The notes: generated from the letters alone by a model not told the origin. Counted from the first letter of the stretch, positions 50,838-62,364 are shown. The stretch is DNA of 64,000 nucleotides from Macrobrachium rosenbergii (GCF_040412425.1 NC_089744.1:34391243-34455242), one strand, 5' to 3'. Numbers and translations are program-made.

Positions 50838-53800
50838 GTACTGTCGATGTTTATTTTATTTCGTTATAATCTTTCTTGCTTTTTTTAGAAGTTGCTTTAG
50901 TAGTAATTATATGTTGTTTTAATTAAGTTTCACGGGCAAATGCCAAATTTAGTTAAGAATGAATTCAATTAGAATTTTATTAGTTGCATGTACGGAGCCA
51001 AAAGTCACATTTTTCTAAGCGATGTTTTCCTTAGGAAAAGCATCGCTGCTATTAATGTTCATATTTCATATACGGATTTTAAATGGATTTGGAGTCTGAT
51101 AAGAAATTAAATGAAAAAAAAAAATAGTTACCATTTGAATATTTCATCTCTTCCAGGTAAGTAGACAAAAAATCACTAGCGATTAAGCTGAAGCCCACAA
51201 AACATTGACAGTAGTATTTCTTATAATAATAAAAGGAAAACCTACGAAATCAAACCATCATTTATATGGATGTACATTTGGGAAAACTGGGGTAAATTTT
51301 TTCTCTAACCCCAAATCGTATTTTGGAAAATATTATTTTCACATATTTAAATGTGTGATTTGAACGTTTTTAGCGTTCTTTTCGGTAACAAATCAGTATA
51401 TATTTCTTATATTCATGTATGGGGAACCACAATGGGAAACTGGGGTTTTAGTTTAGGGAAGGCACAAAAATAGAAGACAAGGCTGTACAGTATTAAACCT
51501 AACTTAACCTAGGGCGCTGACTCCTCACCTGGTTAATGGGTTTGTGACCCACGAAATCCCCCAAACCTACCTAGGGCACTGTTAATTAAAGTAAGTAAAT
51601 TGCGACCTAACCTAACCACACATAACCCAACTCAACTTGGGTGACAGGTCCTTACCTAGACGACAGTTTTTGCCTTCCTGGACACTCCACCCATCCTAAC
51701 CTTAGGCACTGTAAATAAATATAAATATGGTTGCAACCTAACCTTACCACACCTAACCTCTCTTAACCTGGAGCAGTGGATACTTACCTGGCCGAGGTGG
51801 GTAAACCCCCTCCTAACCTGGTGCATGGTATAACTGAAAACTTACTGTTAAGAAAAACAAAAAAGTTCAGCAGCTGGTCCTCTGGAAACTTGGTAACAAG
51901 AGAAACCGAAACCTTGATATATATTTAGTCAGGAATACTGTGATCAGTTACCAGGCCCCTCAATGCAGTTTTTGATCTCTCTCCAAAGGTATTCAGTATT
52001 TTGAGTATGTATACCTGGATTAGAAGATTCAACAAAATTTTCAGAGCAGTTTATGATCTGATGCACATAACCCGAAGACATTAGAGGCATGTAGGCAGAC
52101 TACCCATCACTCATAATAATATACTGCTAGGCATAATATATTTTTCATATAAAGGCACTAAAGTAGTAGCATCAAGCTTGATTCCCTCTGAATCCCTCCA
52201 GACACCCAAGTATCAGTAAGAGGCTTCCCTGCTTGAATTTATGCTTATCAAAATGGGATTTATCTGTTTCAGCAACAAAACTTCTCATCAATAGGTTCTT
52301 GAGCAAAAGCTCCTCCAATCTACACTAGTTTCTTCAGGAAATCTCATGACACTTTATTACAGTACTGTGGTCCCAAGACTTACTTAACCAATAATTTACA
52401 AAAAAAAAAAAAAATCCATGCTGGAAGGTGTGAACCTTCCAGGAATGTACCTCTGTAATCACTTACTCTGCAATTACACCCACGGCTCATCTTCGTGTTT
52501 GGAACTGTAACCAAATGGTTACAGTACCATAAGTGTCTGCCTTTTTGCTAAATTAAAAAGAGAATTCACTTCAGACAATCTAAGGGAATTAGGTAGTACT
52601 GAATGTTCCCCCAAAAAGTAATTGCTTGTTCTCATGGAGTATAAAAATTAGAGTGAAATGTAACTAAACAACCAATGCCCAAGGAACAAGATTTACACAA
52701 CTGCAATAAAGGAGCCATGACTATGAACTGAAACTGGTTTTCAAGCAATGCCAGAATTCCAAAATCCTGCTTATTTGGGGAAATCTAGAACAAAGGAACC
52801 AAGCTTCATCACTGTCCACAGGCTTGTATTTCCAGATAAAAACAAAATGCATTCAAAATACCTTAGCCAACCTTACCCATAATGTGCTGCGACAAATAAA
52901 ATCTTATCAAGAACACCACTCACGTGAATATCGAAACAAAAACAAAGAACTTTGATAAAGGTCAAATGGGTAGTGGCATTCAGCTACCAAAACTTGACTG
53001 ATAATTGAAGCATGCTTATGTGTTACTATACTAATGGCAGGTGAGTGAGAAAGCAGATGACCCTCCCATTCAAACAGCATCACTTTTCTTTCAGTCATCT
53101 TGGTGGGAAGATGTTATGGAGGTCATACATTATGGCTGTTGTATAAACTTTTCACTAAAGCATTTTTTTATTTGAATGTTTGGGAGTCTTTGGTTATTAC
53201 TGCAATAACTATGTGGCAGTGTCTGATAATTCTCATAGGAAGAATTAGCCTGTAGATGTCTTTGGCAGATAGTAAGTACAGTAATAGATTTCTTATCCCT
53301 ATGACCCCAGACCCTCAGGTGTGTTTCTTGGTCGCCCATCTGGTGGAGGGGAACAGATTGAGGTGGAAGAAATGAAAGGTTTTGCTATGATGTTCTCGCC
53401 TCCGCTTCCTCATTCTGTTACTGACTTGATCCTCACTGCTTTAACTGGGATGGTGTTCACCCATAATTCCCTTTTGCAGTGAGGTGGGTACTCCTTGCCT
53501 GGTGTGATGTTTGTTCCTTCTGCTCCCACTTCAGTCCTTGAATCACCTATATGTGTTGTATTGACTCGGGAACATTTCCAGAATATTTCTGGGTGGGAGA
53601 TAACACATCATGATCTCTGGACAATACCTCCCATTTTAGGGGTGAATCTTCATATAAAAGATGAAGGTTTTACTTTCGTAAAAACAAATTGCAAGTTTTC
53701 AAGTTGATTTGAATTTTCCTAGGTATATAAACTTGGAGTGCATTATCAGAGTCCCACATCTAACCAACCCAACATTGGTCCTTGTTACAGAGGAAAAAAA

Positions 53801-53964
53801 ATGACAGTTTATCAAGTGAGTGGGTGGGTCCCCCTCCCTTCACTCATCGGCTGCTAGTTAACTATCATGTTGCGAAGCTTCAACTACCTGACAAGCTTTC
53901 AATGAAGGTCCACCACATCTTAAAAAATTGCAATTTTTCAGTGACTGTGAATATGGCATTTATA
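50838..53964. other. First part of sarcosine oxidase coding intron 1
   Basis: No supported exon. The block 51490-51830 is rich in cctaacc-type phrases and looks like an old repeat (see findings). The plus frame 53495-53707 is open for 70 codons without a recognisable domain. Confidence 0.4.
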
Positions 53965-54313
53965 TGTATAAGAACTCGGTCTATCTGCTTGGCTCTTTAT
54001 TGAGAACAACAGTGAATGCAGTCTGAAAGTATGCAAATGAGAGGTATTCAGTTATCTGCTAATTTAAGTATGCATTAAAGATATGAAATAATTAACTTTA
54101 TATTGTTACTGAATAGATAATAAATGTAGTCACGTAATACAAGTTTCTGTCAATATCAATTACTTACAATGATATGCTTTAATCAGGTATATAATAAAAT
54201 TGCCAATATCTTGGTTACAAATGGAAGTTTCTTAAGGGAACTAACTCTGCAACATAGTTATCAGTACAAACAATAAAGGGAAGTAACCATTCAAGTAGCA
54301 TTGCCCATAATCA
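53965..54313 (-). repeat. LTR (3' copy relative to the element)
   Basis: Aligns along its length with 59098-59435, sharing tgcttggctctttattgag, aagtatgcattaaagatatg and attcaagtagcattgccc. On the minus strand it runs TG...CA. Confidence 0.88.
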
Positions 54314-54540
54314 TATATCTCCCCCGGGAGTCTTCTGTAATACAATGGAACAAAGGCTGTTTTGCGAAGGCGTGAAACAATATAATGCAGTGTAGTGATA
54401 ATGACTAGAGTTCAACACGAATAACATGCAACACGAATAACATGGAATATAATAAAAATGAAACATAAGATTGAATCAAAACACAGCAAGGCATTCTCTG
54501 CTTGAGGACATATTTTGTTCTTGATATCATAGTCAGCATG

Positions 54541-55040
54541 TCATGTGGGCTTTTTGGTTTGCCGAGTTGATCTTTGGGGTGGTTGGGTCTGCTCTGAACT
54601 CAAAGGATTATTTAGCTGATGCGTGTGTGGAGAGACGCTGGGTACTGTGGGTGTAGGTGGTACCTCTATCGGCATGTCTGCAGTTAGAATAAAAATCTGT
54701 AAGAGAAGGACTGGTGACATCACAACTAAGAGTTGTTTTAGGGGTTGATGGTGTAGTTGATCTATGTTCTGTGCTCCGAGGTGTTGCTGAGGGAGTTGGG
54801 TTAGTTGATTGTCCTTGGGTGCAATGGTCTTCCTGCTCCATAGGTCGAGGCATGTGGGGCTTATGCAATCTGATGTCCTTGTAAACAGACATCCATGAAG
54901 GTGTAGGATACACTGGGATGAAGCATCGTAGGAATTTTCTGTTTCTGAGTGTACTCGTCCTGATCCATCCACATGAACTACATACTGGTCAAATTGACGG
55001 ACCTCAATCATAATTCCAGTTTTTGTCCCATTTCAATGGG
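54541..55040 (-). pseudogene. Retroelement integrase C-terminal tail
   Basis: Minus-strand frames 55011-54541 and 54913-54608 overlap. The first begins VRQFDQYVVHVDGSGRV, as tails of this element type do, and the second continues it (YPTPSWMSV) after a shift. The rest is Pro/Thr/Ser-rich. The end of the polyprotein. Confidence 0.6.
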
Positions 55041-55880
55041 TGTAGACCTGTCTGGTTTTGGATACACAGTATGATCCCCTACAATCAATGCAGGTTGTCA
55101 CTTCATATGTTTCTCTAACCCCTCTGCCACTTTCATGTGGCGCTGCTGCAGTGCTGCCTCACGCAGTGTCAAAGTGTCGTGCCAGGTAGCATATGGTTGG
55201 TAATGACCAGGTGGGATTGCTATGAAGTCCCAAAAAGGATGGCCAAATACACACATCGCTGGGGACAAGTAAAATGGCCCATTGGAAAGAGTCGGTTTCA
55301 AGACTTTCATCTGGTTTCGTATTGTCCATTATAAGGCATTTTACGGTTTTTTACCCCAACTTAAGTGCGACAGTTATGTGGGAAGGTCTTTCAAGTGGAA
55401 GAGGTGGTAAATTCTGGCCCCCGTCAGATGCCAGTTCATCAGGTATGCCAAATGTGATGAAGGTACAACAAAGACACTCAATTAAGCCATCTGCCCCACC
55501 ATGTGCACATTCAACTATATAGGCCAGTTGGAGTATGTATCTACTACCAATAAGTAGTTGTAACATTTGTACTGAAAAAAGTCTGCACATACGCACTGGA
55601 AAGGATAGGCAGGGTTAAACAGTGGTGGCAGAGGTGCACTGGGGTTCGATGGGGCAATGTGATTTCATAGCTGGCAACATGCGTGCAAATTGCAGATTGC
55701 TGGGGTCATACGTGGCCAGAAGATGGATCAGTCGGCTCTTACTGTCATTGTTGTAATACCCTGATGTGCAGAATGTAACGAGTCCAGGACCACCTGCCTG
55801 AGCGACAGTGGGACCAGAACACGATTCTTGTAAAGGATCACTCCATCCACTGTGTGTAAGTGATCCCTAAAAGGGAAGTA
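55041..55880 (-). pseudogene. Retroelement integrase region
   Basis: The block 55596-55351 contains the core phrase TFGIPDELASDGG with an Asp of the DDE catalytic set, preceded by a GGADGLI segment. The block 55310-55098 contains LSPAMCVFGHPFWDFI and a downstream HMKVAEGLEKH helix. Zinc-binding His/Cys and the first Asp are scattered over broken frames. It would have inserted the element's cDNA. Confidence 0.7.
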
Positions 55881-55883
55881 TTC

Positions 55884-56754
55884 TCAGATGGACTCTGGGA
55901 TTTCCAGATAGTTGTCTGACATGCCCAAATCGATGGCTTCTACTAGGGTTTGCATGTCAGGGTCACTAGCTATAGCTAGACGAACTCGATCCCATGTAAC
56001 AGACTTGAGGGCTTTCATGGAAGAGACTGTTGCAGTTTCAACTGTATCATGTATCAATATCAATATGTCTGAGTCGTGTACGGAGTCCATCCATTAACGA
56101 GGAACTGTGCTTGATGTCAAGCATACAGGATTGGACTGAGGCTATATTGTCTATAAGGAGCATCCTTTCTGGCTGGCCTGTTGGATGTCGGGAAAGACTG
56201 TCGGTTGTGCGACGTTTGACACCTGGTATGTGAACCATCTGAAATTTGTAGCGCAGTGTCTTTTCCTTCAGGTCTCTGAGGCGTGAGTTTGAGATGTTTT
56301 CAAGGGACCTGTCGCCAAATGCTTTCAGTAACAGCTTTTGGTCGACAGCAATGAGCACCTGACTACAGCCCAGTACAAAGTACAGTATCTGGCTTTATCT
56401 AGGGCATCTGCTACTGCCAATGCTTCGCCTTCGACTGGGGCATACTGTATCTTGATTCTGCACTGTGTGAGAAGCGACTGCCCACAGGTGTGATTTTCCA
56501 GCCTTCTTTACAACAGAATGGCCTTGACACAGGACAGCTGCAGTGTTTCCGTAGCAGCCAGAAGCCTAGTCCATCCTTGGACCAATCTGTTGCCAATATG
56601 TAGGTTTTTGAGGGTCAAATATCTTAACTCCCTGTTCAGTTTCACAGGGTGTTATGCTCTTCGACTCATTGAATAGGTTTTGAAGCTCATCTGTCCACTT
56701 GGATGACATGGTCGGCTTCAGAAGTTGTCGAAATGGCATCATTTTGTTGGCCAT
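55884..56754 (-). pseudogene. Retroelement RNase H region
   Basis: Pieces in order on the minus strand: 56754-56566 (FRQLLKP, FNESKSIT), 56596-56411 (TDWSKDGLGFWLL and AESRYSMPQSKA, the RNase H substrate-strand pattern), and 56358-56047 (RLRDLKEKTLRYKFQMVHIP, then TDSLSRHPTG). At least two frame changes separate them. The piece 56090-55884 may be the linker to integrase. Confidence 0.7.
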
Positions 56755-57920
56755 GATAAATGCACACGTAACCTGATTGACAAGTCTAAACTATGAACGA
56801 ATGTCTTTAATGTTTCTTGGTTTAGGGAATCAAGTATAGCTTGAAGGAACTTTTTGCAATGCCTAACGTTGTCGGGTGTTATCTTAAAACCAGCAAATTC
56901 GACTGTATCTTCAGCAAAGGCAGATTTCTTGGGATTCAAGGTTATGCCATTTCTAACACACAAGTCAAGCCAATGGACTGCTTGAAAAAAAAACTTTTCT
57001 ATATAGAATCAGACTACAAAAGTAGGTATTATTTCACTTATGGACATTAATTGCTTTCAACATAAAATATAGGTTTTTCTGTTGTATTATGATGTGATTT
57101 GAATGATTTTGAGGTTTATTTCCATCGCAAATGAATACTTATCCTTCCCGGCAAATGATATACTGTATACAATATTAATAAAATTACGACTTGTCAGAAT
57201 ACTGCACCCCCTCTCCATAGCTAATACGGCAAAACTGTGTTTACTGATTACAGTTTTGCCATATTAGCTATGGAGAAGGGGGGTGCAGTATTCTGACAAG
57301 TCATAATTTTATTAATTTTGTATACAGTATATCATTTGCGGGGAAGGATAAGTATTCATTTGCGATGGAAATAAACCTCAAAATCATGTAAATCACATCA
57401 TAATACAACAGAAAAACCTATATTTTATGTCGAAAGCAATTAATGTCCATAAGTGAAATAATACCCAAAAGTACATCATCCACACATTTAGTTTTGTTTG
57501 GAAATTCTGCTACCAGTTCTTCGTACCTTCTCATATAACCATCACCCGATGCGATGTAGCCCTGGGGTGCTGTCTTGTGCCTGTACCACCCCCACTGGGT
57601 AATGAATGTGGTAAGAGGACAGTCTTCTTGACGAATGGGGACACTATGACATCCGCTCCAGGCATCGAATACTGTCTTCTTTCTCTGTGGGACAGAATGG
57701 GCCTGATGAAATGGTGACTGCGTGTGATGGGTTTCACGCATTGCGTGGGTGTTAAGAGCCTGAACCCATGGTTCTTAGAGGCTCACCATTCCTTTTGGCG
57801 CAATGACCATCCTGTGCCACCATGTTACAGGTTCTTTGACTGGCACAGGCTCTAAGACACAGAGGCGAACATCCTGGTCAAGTCTAGACTGAACCACCTC
57901 ACCCAGTGAATGGGGACAGG
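56755..57920 (-). pseudogene. Retroelement reverse transcriptase, split by palindromic MITE
   Basis: Before the insertion, 57741-57480 carries RETHHTQSPFHQA, then KKTVFDAWSGCHSVPI (first catalytic Asp), PLTTFITQWG and finally CVDDVLL, the YxDD active-site block with Cys for Tyr. Further upstream at 57850-57780 there is the WWHRMV segment. After the inserted element, 57005-56755 continues with FFQAVHWLDLCVRNGI, then LNPKKSAF and VEFAGFKI. Both halves are in the expected order, so the split is by insertion. Confidence 0.8.
57025..57465. mobile_element. Palindromic MITE (441 bp foldback) in the reverse transcriptase
   Basis: The element is almost entirely one inverted repeat: arms 57025-57238 and 57250-57465 around an 11-base loop. 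Ends read ggtattatttcacttatgg and its reverse complement. It is flanked by exact 8 bp direct repeats caaaagta (57017-57024 and 57466-57473). It interrupts the reverse transcriptase just after its DD motif. The 8 bp duplication suits hAT- or P-like transposases, but the end sequence does not look like usual hAT ends. Confidence 0.95.
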
Positions 57921-58199
57921 TATGGGTGTGTGGTGGGCTATTGGTTCTGCATCCAAATCTACCTGAGCCTCAATGGGGGTGTGCCCATCAGGGGCAAGGG
58001 CTGATGTTTGCATGTATTGAAAGTACTTTCATATTAGTCCAACAGAAAGTTTTTCAGGCAAGGTAAATTTTCAGTGGTTCCCAGGAAATGGCACCTCCAT
58101 TGGTGGGGCAGGGGGCAATTGACAGACTTGGAGGTGGGTCTTCTCCATGACAGCGTTGACCACGTATTCACCAATTATTTACAGTATTGCTAAATGTGC

Positions 58200-59075
58200 A
58201 TAAGGCATCAAACACAGTATACTGTAGGCATTGGAGATATTGTTATTATCCTTGATATTTTTGGTTTGTCCTTACTGTGGCATACACTGTTGATGTGGTG
58301 GTTGCAGTTGCACAGATTACATACGTGCCCATACGCTGGGTAAACGGAACGCCTAATATGAGATGGGGCACTTGCACCATGACCTTCTTTCCAAAGTGCA
58401 ATGTTCTTTCTTGTCCTTATGTATTTCACTTTTGTTTTTTCTGTATGTACTGCTGGCGGCTGCTGCAGCATTTGAGTCTAGCAGACTTGAAGCAGAGCAT
58501 TTCCCAGCCTCCTTTGCTTCGACAAACTTGAATACCTCTGCTAAACTCATATCTTGATTAGGGTTACCGAGTAAGTCCAATTGGATCTCAGAGTCATCGA
58601 GTCCCTTAGTAAGAACATCACAAAGGATGGCATCTGTATAGTTCACATCAGTGTTACAGTTCTTGTTGCATGTTCGCTAAATTTACTCTGGCAACTATTT
58701 GGTTTTCTTCCCTAACAGCCAGTGTTTTTATGGCTGTATGCATTTCATCAGGTGTTTTTTCAGTAAGTTTGTTTCCAGATGAGCATGTAAGGTCTTTTCT
58801 AAGGGGTTCATCACAACATTCGAGGAGCTGTATGACTTTTTCTGCCTTCCAGTTTTGTTGCGGTGACATATTCATTCCATCTTGACTAGAAGTATGCCCA
58901 ATCCTCACCTGTACCTACCAGTAAGATGGTTGGCTGTTTTACTTTCTCAACTTTAGCGGATGTTCCCGATGTATGAATCATCAAATGGACAGTGATGAGT
59001 GCAGCGACAATGGCAGCATCCAGGTCATCAGTTTCGTAAATACAGCTGGGGATCTGGCACTTAACAATTGGCATC
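58200..59075 (-). pseudogene. Retroelement gag remnant with zinc knuckle
   Basis: Minus-strand frames 58908-58654 and 58646-58353 are capsid-like (LLECCDEPLRKDL; AILCDVLTKGLDDSEIQLDL; SLAEVFKFVEAKEAG). The frame 58471-58208 adds a complete CCHC knuckle, CNLCNCNHHINSVC, near 58330. This matches the gag layout of gypsy-like elements whose gag ends in one knuckle. Frame shifts separate all three. Confidence 0.7.
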
Positions 59076-59097
59076 TTTGGAGTATAAATACTGCGTT

Positions 59098-59435
59098 CAT
59101 ATAAGAACTTGATCTGTTTGCTTGGCTCTTTATTGAGAACAGTAATGAACGCAGTCTGAAAGTACGCAAATGAGAGGTGTTCAAATAACTGCTAATATAA
59201 GTATGCATTAAAGATATGAAATAACTCGACATTGTTACTGAGTAGATAATAAATGTAGTCGCATAATATATACAAGTTTCTGTGTCAGTATTAATTACTT
59301 ATAGTGATAATATACTTTAAACAGGTATGTGATAAAATTGCCAATGCCTAGGTTACAAATAGAATTTTCTTAATAAGGGAACTAACTCCACAACGTAGTT
59401 ATCAGTAACCATTCAAGTAGCATTGCCCGTAATCA
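59098..59435 (-). repeat. LTR (5' copy relative to the element)
   Basis: Partner of 53965-54313. Differences scattered along the length show the insertion is old. A primer-binding site next to it (59097 downwards on the minus strand) is not obvious. Confidence 0.85.
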
Positions 59436-59899
59436 TATAATATGAAACATTTAACCATAAGTTTCAGGCTCTTAACCTTGTTTGCCCTATAACTTCCCCC
59501 AGAGTTATTTCTCAGACTATTAAATTTTATCTTCATTTCTGTCATCCTCACTTCAACAGCAGCATGATATAAAAGTTCACTGTTTCTACATGATATAGAT
59601 GTAGGCATAGTTTTGCTTTTGTTATTTTGAAATACGTAAATCGAAGTGATTAGAACTTCATTTGAGAGTTATGAGCCCCCTATTGTCAGAAGGTTCCTAG
59701 GTTTATTCACAATAATTCTTATTTTCTAGTTAATGAGAACTGCTCCTTAGTACTACCAACCAGATGGTGTCAATGTAATTAATAATATTACAGTATCTCT
59801 ATAATGAATGGCGTCAGCAAGGAAATGAATAATGATTAAATGCTAACAAAAGTGAGAGTTGTTTCCTACTCTGAATTACTTATGAACCTTTATTTCCAG
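59436..59899. other. End of sarcosine oxidase coding intron 1
   Basis: AT-rich intron ending in the acceptor tatttccag at 59891-59899. Confidence 0.6.
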
Positions 59900-60051
59900 T
59901 TTCCTTTGCCCCATACCCGTGGTTCCAGTGGAGGTCACTCCAGAATCACCCGGCAGGCTAACTACGGATCCCCAGCTTTGACTCCAATCATGTTGGACTC
60001 CAACAAAGAATGGCATCGTATCGCAGAACAAGCAGGCATTGACCTTCTCCG
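59900..60051 (+). CDS. PIPOX: Peroxisomal sarcosine oxidase-like, coding exon 2
   Basis: 152 bp from acceptor tatttccag to donor GTAAGG, entering phase 0 and leaving two bases. It encodes 50 residues with HTRGSSGGHSRITRQANYG, the conserved Ser/Gly/Arg-rich loop of this family that lies over the flavin and helps bind substrate, followed by the helix SNKEWHRIAEQAGIDLL. The phase exactly fits exon 3. Codon use and composition are far from the AT-rich flanks. Confidence 0.92.
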
Positions 60052-60594
60052 GTAAGGTTATTCATTGTCTCTTTTCATTCCAAAATAACCCCCTTATCAG
60101 TTGGAAACATGGTTTTCACTTTTGTTGCTACCTGTATGGGGGTAGTGCCATCAGTGCCAGTTTCACCTCACGCGGTGCACTATAGGCATTACTTAAGGTT
60201 CTTTGCAGCGTCCCTTCGGCCACTAGCTTCAACCCCTTTCATTCCTTGTACTGTACCTCCGTTTTTATTCTCTTCTTCCATCTTATTTTCCTCCCTCTCC
60301 TAACAGTTGTTGCATAGTGCAACTGCGAGGTTTTCCTCCTGTTACACCTTTCAGACCTTATCTACTCAATTTCTTTTTCAGTGTTCAGCAACTTGATAGT
60401 TCCTAGTTCTTGGCCTTTGGCCTAACCAATTCCAATTCCAACTTTTGTTGCTATAATCGACTGTTTGAGAGATTTGCTATTTTCATGTACTGGGTTCATA
60501 GTGTTAGGAGATGGTTTGGTCATGTGGAGATGATAAATAGTTTATAGCAAAGAAGTGGTTAAGATTGAAATCAAAGTGTTAGCATGACAGAGTA
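60052..60594. other. Sarcosine oxidase intron 2, left part
   Basis: Intron sequence. The 64-codon frame at 60109-60303 is not supported as coding. Confidence 0.6.
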
Positions 60595-60864
60595 GAAAAG
60601 ATGCTGGAACTGAATGAGCTTAATACCCATGTGGGGAAAGAAAAGATGCTGGAACTGAATGAGCTTAATATCCAGGTGGGGAAAGAAAAGATGCTGGAAC
60701 TGAATGAGTTTAATATCCAGGTGGGGAAAGAAAAGATGCTGGAATTGAATGAGCTTAATATCCAGGTGGGGAAAGAAAAGATGCTGGAACTGAATGAGCT
60801 TAATATCCAGGTGGGGAAAGAAAAGATGCTGGAACTGAATGAGCTTAAAATCCAGGTGGGGAAA
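60595..60864. repeat. 45 bp minisatellite, six units, in sarcosine oxidase intron 2
   Basis: Six tandem units of 45 bp starting gaaaagatgctggaactgaa and ending taatatccaggtggggaaa, differing at only a few bases. As 45 is a multiple of three, several frames stay open (plus 60601-60912; minus 60873-60571 and 60971-60579). It lies between exons 2 and 3 with no splice signals and is not counted as coding. Confidence 0.95.
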
Positions 60865-61383
60865 GAAGTGCATTTAAGACAGTGGAGATGGATCATCTGC
60901 ATTTGCATATGAAGTTCATGTTCTGGAAGTCTTCTGCATGGGATTGATCTTGATTCATTTATGTGATGCATGTAGCTATGACACTTATGTTCTGTCTTTG
61001 AAGCTATATTCTAAACTGCTTGTTGTTGAAAGAAAGATGTGGTGCATTGGAAATTTAGTGGAGTGTGCAAGTAAGTGAAAGTAACGTTATCTGTTAATAA
61101 AGATTAGCGCTATTATTTTGTTATTCACTACTTTTGGACCAGACTGCTAAAGCATTAAATAGGCTATTGTTAAGGCTTTGAAACAAGGTTTCAAACCAAT
61201 AAGAACATTATTCACGGGCAACGAACATTTACAAGAGGGAACCTCTAAATGGCATTTTTTGATCCTCAAAGAAGTGTACTTATTAAGGGCTTGTTGTTTT
61301 GGTGTATATTATGAATTAAGTACTAACCGATAACTCTTACTTCTGGGTTGATGATAGAACAAGTTATTGGTGTGTCATTTCAG
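60865..61383. other. Sarcosine oxidase intron 2, right part
   Basis: AT-rich intron ending in acceptor tgtcatttcag. Confidence 0.6.
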
Positions 61384-61521
61384 ACCTTACCCGCTGGTGT
61401 GCGTAGGTCCAGGTGACTCCGAGTCTGCTGCAGACAAGCTTTGTAAAATTGAGGAGTCCATAAAAAATTCTGGGTTCGAACCTCAGATTCTTGCAATCGA
61501 AGAGGTGAACGAAAAATACAG
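61384..61521 (+). CDS. PIPOX: Peroxisomal sarcosine oxidase-like, coding exon 3
   Basis: 138 bp between acceptor tcatttcag and donor GTAAAG. The first base completes an Arg codon with the two bases of exon 2, and two bases are left at the end. Encodes PYPLVCVGPGDSESAADKLC and then a helix-turn ending QILAIEEVNEKYR, matching the part of the family just after the first flavin-binding units where a strand with 'G' is followed by a long helix and the LxxxEVxxxYP-like segment. Confidence 0.92.
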
Positions 61522-62098
61522 GTAAAGGGAAACTGTTTCATTTTATTTTGTAAATTCATTTTGAGTATGATATCAGTGCTGAACATTGTAATATTCACTT
61601 TCGTATTACAGTTTCATTTAGCTAAGTTTTCCGTAGCACCTCATGAAGAATTTAGATTTAGTTGCAAGTTTTCTTCAGTTAGGGATGTTGGTTTTGTGAG
61701 TGTCTCCTTCTCAAGTGAAATACATTGCACACTGCTCGTGTTAGCAATAGTCTCTGCTGACACAAAGCTAGTTTAATCAAACATAACACTACCATAACCA
61801 GAAAAGCCCCACCCCCAAAAAAATGTTTTATTTGTTTTTAAGAATGGAAAGTTTTTTTACCGGTGTATGTGTGAAATTCCAATGTGGCAGATATTTCATC
61901 GCTAGTGAAATTAAGTTATGGTAACTAAATGTCTTGCACTGAAAAATGCCTAATGACTGTTACTGATAGTTACAGTCTTTGTTGCTGATTATAAGTTATC
62001 TGACATTGAAATGCGAAGACAGCTATAACATCAGTAGTTCAGAATTCACTTAGAGCAGTGATGAATGCATCAGTACTAAATTTGGGCAACTTTTCCAG
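61522..62098. other. Sarcosine oxidase intron 3
   Basis: AT-rich intron. The 71-codon plus frame at 61561-61776 is not supported. Confidence 0.6.
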
Positions 62099-62183
62099 AA
62101 CTAGTTTCCCGTCCAACTACAAAGCTGTAGTTGATCCAAGTGCCGGAGTGTTATTGGCTGACAAGTGTATACAGGCATTCAGG
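62099..62183 (+). CDS. PIPOX: Peroxisomal sarcosine oxidase-like, coding exon 4
   Basis: 85 bp between acceptor ttttccag and donor GTAAGA. It completes an Arg codon with exon 3 and ends in phase 0. Encodes TSFPSNYKAVVDPSAGVLLA and DKCIQAFR, the family's 'G-x-(6)-G-V-L-x-A-x-K' region. With exons 1-3 this makes about 159 residues of an expected 380-400. The C-terminal half, including the Cys usually holding the flavin, must be beyond 64000, so the intact frame at 62961 is inside the next intron. Confidence 0.9.
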
Positions 62184-62255
62184 GTAAGATTCTGAATATA
62201 AATTTTTGATGAAATTCAGCTTTGACGTGAGTATTACTGGTTTTATATATGCAAA

Positions 62256-62257
<2 letters not shown>

Positions 62258-62330
<73 letters not shown>
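62258..62330. repeat. (CT)n microsatellite
   Basis: About 72 bp of CT dinucleotides in the intron after exon 4. Confidence 0.97.
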
Positions 62331-62334
<4 letters not shown>

Positions 62335-62364
62335 ACACTGTTACTGAGGTAAGTGAATCCAAGT

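Larger units (their letters stand above)
53965..59435 (-). mobile_element. LTR retrotransposon (Ty3/gypsy-like), 5.5 kb, antisense in a host intron
   Basis: Two LTR copies of about 340 bp lie in the same orientation at 53965-54313 and 59098-59435. Between them the minus strand reads gag, reverse transcriptase, RNase H, integrase and a C-terminal tail in the normal order, broken by many shifts and stops. TATA occurs directly outside both LTRs (53961-53964 and 59436-59439), a possible 4 bp target duplication. The element contains a later 441 bp palindromic insertion at 57025-57465. It is not able to move. It lies wholly inside the 9.1 kb intron of the plus-strand sarcosine oxidase gene. Confidence 0.88.

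Noticed and set aside
51603..51616. Interstitial telomere tract
   Set aside because: Only two or three CCTAA units in a row. Irregular around them.
60601..60912. 103-codon frame over the 45 bp minisatellite as a coiled-coil protein
   Set aside because: It lies within an intron of the sarcosine oxidase gene, lacks splice sites, and frames are also open on the other strand because the period is a multiple of three.
61561..61776. Extra coding exon of the sarcosine oxidase gene
   Set aside because: Exons 3 and 4 join in phase without it and its translation does not fit the family.
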